Of a stretch of DNA of 64,000 nt, positions 11,102 through 19,866 are shown in pieces. Source of the DNA: Xiphydria camelus. Lineage: Eukaryota; Arthropoda; Insecta; Hymenoptera; Xiphydriidae. The notes beneath the pieces are model-generated. The model worked only from the letters and a program-made list of their open reading frames with translations. It did no database searches and had not been told where the DNA came from. Every line of letters begins with the position of its first letter. Position 1 is the first letter of the stretch. The translations under genes were made by a program, and so were the position numbers. The stretch spans positions 8,262,012-8,326,011 of the forward strand of contig OY783198.1 in assembly GCA_963678675.1 (NCBI GenBank), read 5' to 3'.

Positions 11102-11190
11102 CCCTCCATTGGTCGCGTTGTTAGATTTTGCCTAACATAACACGCGATCATTTATGTACCTACTGAAATTAATGCGACCAATAGAGAGGG
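11102..11190. mobile_element. 89-bp MITE in TTAA, TIR CCCTCCATTGGTCGC
   Basis: TTAA on both sides (11098-11101 and 11191-11194). Ends CCCTCCATTGGTCGCG and GCGACCAATAGAGAGGG. The TTAA duplication and CCCT ends suggest piggyBac-mobilised. Confidence 0.85.
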
Positions 11191-11328
11191 TTAAAATACA
11201 AGATAACGCGCTTTATATTTCGAAGTAAATTAATTTTTTGGTTGTCTTCTATTAGGGGTAATTGGAGTCTGTAATGCAGCGCCCTGTGGAAGACAACCAC
11301 GAAACCAAATTATTGCGCAATATAATAG

Positions 11329-11513
11329 TGCATCCCCATATGTCAAGTAGCAAGGCCAAATGGCAAAGCCAAGAGTGATGTGGACGTATTTGTCGGCTTG
11401 TGCCAGTTGGCAAAATAGTGCCAAATCGCATGCTAATCCGAACCCGACGAGTATCGGTCTAGATAAAAGGCTTTGCCATTTTGGCCTTGCCACTTGGCAT
11501 AGTGGGAACGCAC
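11329..11513. repeat. Inverted repeat element (GCCAAGTGGCAAGGCCAAA)
   Basis: Arms TCAAGTAGCAAGGCCAAATG and, inverted near 11470-11505, GGCCTTGCCACTTGGC. Probable MITE about 0.4 kb upstream of the RpL40 start. Confidence 0.65.
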
Positions 11514-11863
11514 CTTCAGGTTCGTTCCAACCTCGCTGAAAACCGTACATTGAACGGTAACCGTCATGCGCAATAGAGAAAAGTGTCTTGTACTAGCTAT
11601 ACAGTCTACTTCAGCATATTTGTATGTATCCCGCCCTCGCCCTATCTTCGTATTATGATCTTATCATGATAGTAACAAAGAGGATCTTAAAATATCGTTT
11701 AAAAAAAACATTTAAATTGCTGTACTCGATTTCGTCGATAATAATCCCGGAATTCGAACTTGGCGCGCCACATATTCCGTGCAGCACAGTAGCTCACAAA
11801 CGCGACTTCCGGTACGTCCATTCGCCAGACGAGGGAACGGAAGTTCGCTAGTTGGCAGTGTGA

Positions 11864-11871
11864 CCTTTCCA
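11864..11871 (+). promoter_or_regulatory. RpL40: TCT initiator / 5'TOP start of RpL40
   Basis: CCTTTCC at 11864-11870 fits the polypyrimidine TCT initiator of insect ribosomal protein genes, with the predicted start on the second C (11865). It lies 42 bases before a strong donor (ATCG|GTAAGT at 11906/11907), giving a short non-coding first exon, the usual layout for this class. A transcript starting here would begin with a TOP tract and be translationally controlled by growth signals (known of the class; inferred here). Confidence 0.6.
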
Positions 11872-11906
11872 TGTACGAGTGTTTCGGTGGGCACGTTGTC
11901 GGATCG
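11865..11906 (+). other. RpL40: RpL40 5'UTR exon 1 (predicted)
   Basis: A 42-base non-coding exon is predicted between the TCT start and the GTAAGT donor at 11907. The next acceptor, CTCACGCAG, ends at 12463, ten bases before the ATG. The resulting intron (11907-12463, 557 bp) contains a MITE at about 12283-12410. Confidence 0.55.
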
Positions 11907-12282
11907 GTAAGTTTGATACATTTTTACTTACTACAGCGCGTCGCCTTTGACATTTCTTCGCTCGCATACCAAAAAGAAATGCCGTCTTTCACCCCCTTTC
12001 CATAATCGTACGCGGTGATACCTGAACAAAACGCTGTCAGAAACAATTGCGGAAATAACGTTGCCACAATACAAACGCACATGGAGGAGAATGTCGATAG
12101 CGAAATTTTTCAGTTTTAAGTGAATCTTCAATCCCCTGTTTTAACCGCCAGTTTTACTTACAAAATACTTCGTCGAAGAGATCGAGAAATACGGAAAATC
12201 GACAGTCCCGCTCACGCGACATTCTCTCACATGACACAACAAATCACGGAAAGACGGTATTTCATCTGACTGCGTATTTATT

Positions 12283-12410
12283 AGGGCCAGTTGTCCCCTC
12301 TTCTAGGTAAAAGATTTACCCTCCAGGTAAACCGCTTACCCGCCAATCAAAATAACGAAAACGCGTTTTATACCTCGAGGATAAATTTTACCTAGAAGTG
12401 GGAACCCTAT
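12283..12410. mobile_element. MITE inside the RpL40 5'UTR intron
   Basis: Inverted ends AGGGCCAGTTGTCCCCTCTT and AGAAGTGGGAACCCTAT, with inner TCTAGGTAAA / TTTACCTAGA. It sits 54-180 bases before the acceptor at 12463, so it contributes the sequence just upstream of the branch region. Confidence 0.75.
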
Positions 12411-12467
12411 TTCCTTATGCTGACAAATTCCAGTTTCATTTTACATGATGTCCGCTCACGCAGGTAA

Positions 12468-12931
<464 letters not shown>

Positions 12932-13034
12932 ATTACTTTGTTTTGGTATCTCTTCGGGGAATATACGTGTATTTCTTCGATTCGGTGTACTCTACATGTA
13001 CGCAAGAAACTGTACCACACTAACTTTTGGTTCT

Positions 13035-13040
13035 AATAAA
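13035..13040 (+). terminator. RpL40: RpL40 polyadenylation signal
   Basis: A canonical AATAAA lies 104 bases after the TAG at 12931, followed by a GT-rich stretch (GGTGATGTTT). This gives a short 3'UTR of about 125 bases, usual for a ribosomal protein gene. Confidence 0.75.
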
Positions 13041-13257
13041 ATCTAAGTGACCGAGTAACAGGTGATGTTTCTATTTGTGTTCCTTACAACGAGCTTCGCT
13101 CGCGCGATATGGTTTTATCGTTCTCTAGTACATTGTTAGAGTAGGATGACAAATCATTCCCTGCGTGAGTTCAAAAATGATACAGAGTATTCTTACAATG
13201 AAGGGAATAACTTGGAAAATTGTATTAAATTTCAAAGAATATAATATAGAATAACTC

Positions 13258-13516
13258 AAATCGTCGGCTTCACATGAAAAGTGCATAGGTCCAAAATGAC
13301 TTTACAGTAGATTAAAGAAACTGTTTTAAATTAATGTCTCTTATTCTAAGAAGTTCAGAAGCTATACATGGGATTATCAAACAAAAGTTCAAACTTTTAG
13401 GTAGAAAACTTGACAATAAAACACTTACAAAAACCAGTTTAATTTGCAAGACGGTTTGTTTCTTACATAATCAACAGTCATTTTGGACTTATACATTTCT
13501 CATGTGAAGCCGATGA
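13258..13516. mobile_element. MITE, TIR TCATCGGCTTCACATGAGAA
   Basis: CGTCGGCTTCACATGAAAAG at the left and CTCATGTGAAGCCGATGA at the right are inverted copies, continued by GTCCAAAATGAC / GTCATTTTGGAC. Confidence 0.75.
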
Positions 13517-13587
13517 AATATAGAATCAAATTTGCGCATTGGTAATATTTTTAGTGCCGAAATATCGTTTTGAGTAACTTTTTTAGA

Positions 13588-13902
13588 TCTACAAGAAAAT
13601 ACAAAACTTGCCGTACGTAGTGACATTATATCGAAATTGTGTTTTTTTTTTACCTCTAAAGAATACGAATCTGTTCCTCCAACTCCGCACGAACATCCGC
13701 AAGTGCAGATTCTGAAAGTATACGTATAAAGAAAGCCAAGCTGCTGCAAATCTTAAGTCTAGTTACATTTCATTGGCCATAAGATTCCTTCTTACATTTA
13801 GGTACAATACTTCTGTGAAAAGAAAAAATGTAAGTTCTAATGTAACTAATTTTTTTTTAAAGTATCTAAGCAGTATTCTTTCAAATTAAACGTATTGTTT
13901 AA
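13588..13902. repeat. Tandem duplication, unit 1 (interrupted by piggyBac-like element)
   Basis: This ~315-base stretch matches 16227-16541 in direct orientation with scattered substitutions, including CTCTAAAGAATACGAATCTG against CTCTGAAGAATACGAATCTG. The rest of unit 1 (about 16165-16226) lies on the far side of the element at 13903-16164. Confidence 0.85.
13654..13711 (-). pseudogene. Exon-like 58-nt segment, copy 1 (in-frame TAG)
   Basis: Same length and splice sites as the copy at 16298-16355, reading SALADVRAELEEQIRIL and then TAG where copy 2 has CAG. The acceptor is ACTTTCAG and the donor GAG|GTAAAA. Either it is a dead duplicate or an alternative terminal exon that ends the protein at this point. 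Confidence 0.35.
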
Positions 13903-13975
13903 CCCTTTCGACCCGGGCGGGACATATGCTGTCCCAGTCGGGAAAATTTCTGAGTTTACGGCTGGGACGGCATAT

Positions 13976-14864
13976 CGCTTCTCCAGAAGAACAATGACGC
14001 AAGTGCAAATTTTGAAATTTTTTAATTAAACCCCTCAATAGTCTTAAAAATGGCTTTTAAGACTATTGAGGGGTTTAAGGGGGTATTACTGTCTAGACGC
14101 TTCAAAAATTCGATTTTTTTTTCTTGCATTTTCTTATAATTTGGGAGTTTGAGAATGTGTCTCAAAAATACTAATTTGAAATTCGTAGAACTCCTATAGT
14201 TACAGAGGCTTAAAGGCTGCGGTGCGTTGGGATGCAGCAGGTAGTCATCAACTTTAAACGCGTTTTTCTCGAAACGACATTTTTCAAGTCGGGCGCACGT
14301 TTTTCTCAAAAACTATTGGACCGATTGACTTCTGGTTTTGCACACATTTCGAGGGAACCTTCACCTATGGTCTGAACTAGAATAATACTGATAGCTTGAA
14401 TATTTTAGCCCTGCTCTCATGTTTTAGTTGACAATTTTTCGGGAAAATTAAACTTTAATCTTCAAACAGCTGCGATTGCGATAAAAAATTTCGTACCTAC
14501 TTAGTTCTAGTTCAGACGATAACTACATTCATATAGATTAAAAAAAAAATTTGTTCTTCTCTCTCAGACGATTAGGACCGCCACAATATAGTCGCCCGAT
14601 TGGACGAGCGTCTCACGCCACGATTTGCATAACAGCGCATAACTTGTACAGATTCCAATAAAATGTTTTATTAAAATTTGTATTGTTAGTTGAAACATGT
14701 CTTATTATGCGTCAAAAACCCCGGCACTCTGTAGGTTTGATAGTTTTCGCAAAATTAATTCCTAAAAATTACATTAAAAACAAGCGTCTAGACAGTAATA
14801 CCCCCTTAATTAAAAAGTTTCAAAATTTGCACTTGCGTCATTGTTCTTCTGGAGAAGCGATATG
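13976..14864. mobile_element. MITE nested in piggyBac-like element (TIR CGCTTCTCCAGAAG)
   Basis: Ends are inverted copies of CGCTTCTCCAGAAGAACAAT followed by GACGCAAGTGCAAATTTT, and TAAGGGGGTATTACTGTCTA recurs inverted inside. Flanking ATAT on both sides may be the target duplication. A 39-nt perfect-looking hairpin (GACTATTGAGGGGTTTAA) sits near the left end. A much shorter relative is at 41716-41802. Confidence 0.7.
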
Positions 14865-15093
14865 TCCCCCAGTTGCTGAAAAATATCTAGGAACAGAAAA
14901 TAACGCCAAGTATAGCGTCTTCAAACGCGTGAATTTCTTATCTCAATCGTTCCCCAACTGATCAAAGAAGCGACAACCACCAATATTGCTCAATTGTTGA
15001 CTCTTACGCTGATTTATTCATTCCATTCCAACGGTCACCCCTTACATTTTTGCACTAAATTTTTTCGATATTTTTCCCATTTTCTTTTTATTT

Positions 15094-15280
15094 CGACAAA
15101 CGATAGTCGGAATTCTGAATATCGGTTGTTATCACTCGGTATCATCACGATTTAGGTAAAACTAATTTAGAGCTAATCTCGCCATCGACAAACGATCGTC
15201 GAAATTCTGAATATCGGTTCTTATTACTCGGTATCATCTCGATCTAAGTATGTAATATTAATTAGAGCTAATCTTGCCAT
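15094..15280. repeat. ~93-bp direct tandem duplication
   Basis: Units 15094-15185 and 15186-15280 both begin CGACAAACGAT, share TTCTGAATATCGGTT and ACTCGGTATCATC, and end GAGCTAATCT/CGCCAT. It lies inside the piggyBac-like element. Confidence 0.8.
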
Positions 15281-15421
15281 CGGTCGTAATGGCAATGCAG
15301 GCGGTATATTTCAGCGAATCTAGGCTGCAAATGCGCTTGCAGTTCCGTATCTTTCCCGGAAAGGTTAATTATCGTTTCTGTTGCTGAAAGTCTCCTGAGA
15401 TTTGGAAGTATAAGCAAGGGA

Positions 15422-15667
15422 GTGAATACGCAAAGGCACTCTTCCTCCGAATTCAACTCATCGTCATCGCGACCGTATAATGAAAAAACAAGATTATTTA
15501 ATGTTGGAGACCATTTCCCAACTGAGGGAAAAATGCGAAGAAGATGTGCGTGGTGCGCAAAAAACAAAGAAGAGGTACGCTCAAAAATTCTGTACACCTC
15601 TTGCAACGTGGCACTGTGTAAGAAGTGTTTCAAGCCTTACCACACTGTCAAGAAAATCAGACTTTAG
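15422..15667 (+). pseudogene. piggyBac-like transposase C-terminal fragment
   Basis: An open frame reads RRRCAWCAKNKEEVRSK, then CNVALCKKCFKPYH, the cysteine-rich C-terminal domain of piggyBac transposases, which binds the transposon end. The catalytic DDD domain is gone, and the N-terminal Ser-rich part before it has no good start codon. Confidence 0.7.
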
Positions 15668-16226
15668 GTGCTGCCCCCTCTCCTCCAATTTCAATATTTT
15701 TTTTCCATGAGATTTCCTTCCATGAGTTACCCTTCTTATTTTATATGTATTCATTCTACAAAAAGGTTCATAAAAAAATGATTTTATCAAACTTGCGACC
15801 TGTTCTTTTGAATTTACAAGGTACAAATTATAGACCCAACGACTATTATCACGTTGAGATGGGGATGAAGTAGTGGGGAGAAAACAGGGATGGTCTAGTA
15901 GCACAGCTTACAGTAAGCTGTGCTAGTAGTAGGTATAAGTTCGCAATCAACAAAAAGCAGCAATGGGACATATGCTGTTCCATCAATAAAGCTATATAAC
16001 ATCATTGTTGTTGTTCATGCGTCGTTATGGAGTCGTTTATGCGTCTCTTAGACCTTCAGACTGACAAAAAAAAGGTTATTTCATCGTAATAATCACGTGG
16101 AGGAAAATTAACTGTTCCCGGTAATGGGGCGCACTGAGCTCCGATTTTCCCCGTATTGAAAGGGTTAAAGAGAAAGGGGATTAAAAAAACGATATCAAAT
16201 TTAATGTCATATCATTATAATTTGAT

Positions 16227-16610
16227 AGGTCTACAAGGAAATACAAAACTTACCGTATGTAGTAACATTAATATATCAAAACTGTTTTCTTGTTTACCTC
16301 TGAAGAATACGAATCTGTTCTTCCAACTCGGCATGAACACCCGCAAGCGCCGATTCTGCAAGTGTATGTATAAAAAAAGCCATACTGCTGCAAATTCTGA
16401 GTCTAGTTACGCGTTGGCCATAAGATTCGTTTTTACATTTGCAATACTTCTGTGAAAAGAAAAAATGTAGGTTCTAATGAACTAATTTTTTTTACAAGTA
16501 AATATCTAAGCAGTATTCTTTCAAGTTAAACGTATTGTTTAAAGGGAAAGGGAATTGAAAAAAAACGACAAAGTTTAATGTCACATCATTATTATATTTT
16601 GTATTCGATC
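16227..16610. repeat. Tandem duplication, unit 2 (uninterrupted)
   Basis: Second copy of the ~375-bp unit. It runs through TATTGTTTAAAGGGAAAGGG at about 16535, the equivalent of the insertion site that carries the transposon in unit 1. Confidence 0.8.
16298..16355 (-). CDS. Exon-like 58-nt segment, copy 2 (intact)
   Basis: On the minus strand ACTTGCAG|AATCGG opens and TTCAGAG|GTAAAC closes a 58-nt stretch. Its frame reads SALAGVHAELEEQIRILQR, a coiled-coil-like helix. A tandem copy lies at 13654-13711. Of seven differences, four are synonymous, two change an amino acid and one makes a stop. The parent gene is unknown, since FAM13 ends upstream of it. It could also be a decayed duplicate of an exon from elsewhere. 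Confidence 0.35.
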
Positions 16611-19600
16611 ATATTTTATATCTCATATGCAAATATGTATGTAGAACGCGAGAATAGGTCATTTTTAGTGTACATATGTACGCGTATATACATACGAACA
16701 CATGTATATCTATATATACGTCGAAGCCATTGGGACTGTTATAAGTTGCTTATTTAACGTGTAATCACTCTAATACGTACACCTACGTGTAACATGTTTA
16801 GTAGGTAGATACCAATTATTCGATGTACGGCCGGAGCTTCGCGTATTTTACAAAACCCAGAATCCGCCAATTCGTCTGTTTTGTTTCAATCTACGTCTGC
16901 GTAATTATAACTTGATATTATGCTGCATCATAACGCGGCCGTATATTTTAGCCCGCCAAAAACTCTGAAAGTCGATCGCGCGTGAAAATTATATATCTTT
17001 ACATTCTCAAATGTTCTTCCATTATAATACGATGCAAATGCCATTAAGAGATAACATCCCCATTTCCAATAAGTTACAAAATAATAGGTATACAGTAAAA
17101 CTTCGATTATTCTCGGCATCTCTCAACAATCTATTAATTCCCACACAAACACGCTGCTCGATAATTAATTTTGTTATCTCTATTTTCGCTTCTGTTCCCC
17201 AGTCCTTTCTTTAGCTATAGCACACACGTAGAAACATTTTATGACGCACGATTTACTGGAGAGCACGTGCTCACTGTACACGGTCGAATTTAAGTGGGCA
17301 CAAAATAGGTAAATTTGTCTCTTGGAAAATGGGCAAAGTCCGACCGCACTACAGCACTATTGAAGTGTCTCGCATTCGTACCGCTCATTTCTTAGGAGAA
17401 TCTATTCTCTAGATATGTCGTTATAAATCATAGCCGATCCATTATTTCTTACCAAGTAATTTCATCTTTCCGGATTGTAACAATGAAGATAAATTCGAGA
17501 ACTCACATACGCTCGGCCATGACTTTCCTAATGCATCGGTTAAACTATTCCGTGTACACGCGAACCATTTCCGATCTTATATTACGTAATTCGTGTCAGC
17601 TACCCGCTAGAAGATAGTCTAAGCGATGTTAATATAAAATATCATCTTACATCTACAGCAACACCTTCCACGTCGTCACTAAAAAAGTAAAAGACATAAG
17701 TTCGACAAACGAGAACATTTTTTGTCGCGTCAAATAGAAAATTAATTTCACTTCGCGGACCGCCAACTCGTTCGAGAACGCCAAATCGAAGTTGCAATTA
17801 CACGCGAATTTGTTTCTCGAAGAAATCGGGGAAGATCCCTCTTAAGCTACAAAATCCTCGCCGCCACAAATTACGAAATCAATGATCCTTTCTCGAGGGA
17901 ATCGTCAAGAGCGCGGGATCGTTTCTCGCAGAGACTTTGACCCGGTAATGGCTCTGCCAAATTGTTTTCCCTCGATAAAACATCTACACTTCCATTAGTA
18001 CAAATCTCTCATATCACAGCTAAAAAGTGCTTTGGTCTCTACAAAACTGTTCGTTTATTCGTTCGTCCGTCCTTCTCAAACAACTTCACGAACGAAGATT
18101 ACAATTCTCTTAAGTAGAGTTTGATACAGGAAATCTAACGGCGATGGAGATGATTGGCGTAAAAGAAACCATACTATCTCTACAACTTACACTGCGGGGA
18201 ATACCTATAAGTAAATGTGAAGCAAAGGAGACACAAGTAGATCTGCCGCTTTAGAATGCCTCAAGCTTCACTGTCCAACATTCGGATTGATTCTCGAGTT
18301 CGACGCGTAGCACCTTCGATTGAAACGCTGTAATGTTACATACACATGTATACCGCACTAACGGAATTCTGAGATATTCGGAGCTACGATATATACAGCA
18401 CGCGAATAACTTTCCCAAAAATTTCGATCGCAAATAATAACAAAAATCAACGTGTTTTAGTCAATTTTTAATATGTTATAAGGTTATAACATTTTATAGT
18501 ATACTCTTATACACTTACAACATGTGATATTTCTTAGAGGTATTTTACTTTACATACATATACTTCCTCGCCTCGTGTTACTCTTCGTTTCTCTTTCGTA
18601 TCGTGTGACGAGCCATGCGTTCGCGTTAGTGAGTTCACGGGATGTACTTATGTATTTACAAAAATGAAATGTTTCGTGTAATCAGTACGAGAGTGCGTCT
18701 CTGAATGACACTGAGATAAAAAAATATATAAATACCTTTTCGCAGGTGCAAAAAATAATGATACAACATAAAACGTTCGATAAAAAAACCGCACGAAAAA
18801 CCCTCGTATAAAATAGTATCCAAACGCACATCAAGTCGTGATAGAAGTTTCGTAGAAAAAAAACGTCCCACTGTACTGCTTTGAAAGACAAGATCATCCA
18901 TATTTTCGATTGCACCGCAATCGAAAGGGATCAGAGCACGGTGTATCTTACTACCGCTGTTTCGGATGATGCGAAACTGATATAAAAGCTCCCGCGCAGA
19001 TTCTCTCAAATCTGGCGTCGATGGAAGGGGATCTCTAAACGATCTTCGATACCTCTAATAGTCGTCGTTATATCCTAGTAATACTAGTGCTTAAAAGAGT
19101 CGCAAGCGTGTTAGTAACTATTCCGATAGCGTCTTTACTTTGTCCTTCGGTCCGTTTACAGAAAACTCGTACCGGCGAAATCCTTGATCCTCGCGATCAA
19201 AACCGCACGCGTTGGTACCTCAGAAACGTTGCATCATTTCAGTCAATCGTCGAACTCTTAGGCTGCTTATAATTGAAATTCCCTCGGTGACGTTAAAAAG
19301 TGAACTTGGCAGCGAATGTCAGCAGTGAATATTTCGAGCCGTCTCTTCTTTTGAATCTTGCAATATTAAGTCTCGTTGGCATCCACAATTTTACAGAACG
19401 GAGATTTATCCTTACTTCTTCGTAAAATTCTATTTTCCGACTCTGGTTCACTCTCGAATCGTCGATTTTTCATCCGTACAAAATATTCGTCCGATGGACT
19501 TCATTTTTACGCTTCTCCATCAACGATGTCAAGTTTCGCAAGTGTAATTTTCGGGCCAAAATGCTTTTGTAGCTTCTCGAATCTATTCCAAACGCCTGAG

Positions 19601-19652
19601 ACGTCCGTTAATGTTGTTCTCTCGAATTCGTATCGAACGTTTAGATACTGCG
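16560..19652 (-). other. FAM13 3' flank, probable 3'UTR
   Basis: About 3.1 kb behind the FAM13 stop has no convincing exon and, unlike most non-coding DNA here, no recognisable inverted-repeat element. That fits a long 3'UTR under some constraint. A minus-strand AATAAA lies at 18059-18054, about 1.6 kb after the stop. The extent of the UTR is inferred. Confidence 0.35.
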
Positions 19653-19866
19653 TCAAGCCTTTTTCGCGACCAATGCGTCGATCAGCCTCAGCTTAGCCTT
19701 CGCCTGTTTGTAGGCTTCGTAGACGGTAATCACCTGAGGACCGCGATCTTCCCGTTGCATCTTACGACCAGCTCGAGCTTCAAACTGTGCCTCCAACTCC
19801 TTCAATGCTCTGCGAAGGCGTTTCTTTTCCTCCCTGGTGGTACGCTGCTGGGCTAATAGCTCTTCT
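19653..19866 (-). CDS. FAM13A: FAM13 last coding exon
   Basis: Acceptor TTTACAG|AGAAGAG, stop TGA at plus positions 19655-19653. Seventy residues form the second FAM13 signature, the most conserved C-terminal helix pair of the family. Confidence 0.92.

Larger units (their letters stand above)
13903..16164 (+). mobile_element. Decayed piggyBac-like transposon in TTAA
   Basis: A 2,262-bp insertion flanked by TTAA (13899-13902 and 16165-16168), with ends CCCTTTCGACCCGGG and, inverted, CCCTTTCAATACGGGG. These are piggyBac-type hallmarks. Only the 3' end of a transposase frame remains (15422-15667). Most of the interior is another inverted-repeat element (13976-14864) and a ~93-bp tandem duplication (15094-15280). 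Non-autonomous and dead. Confidence 0.75.
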
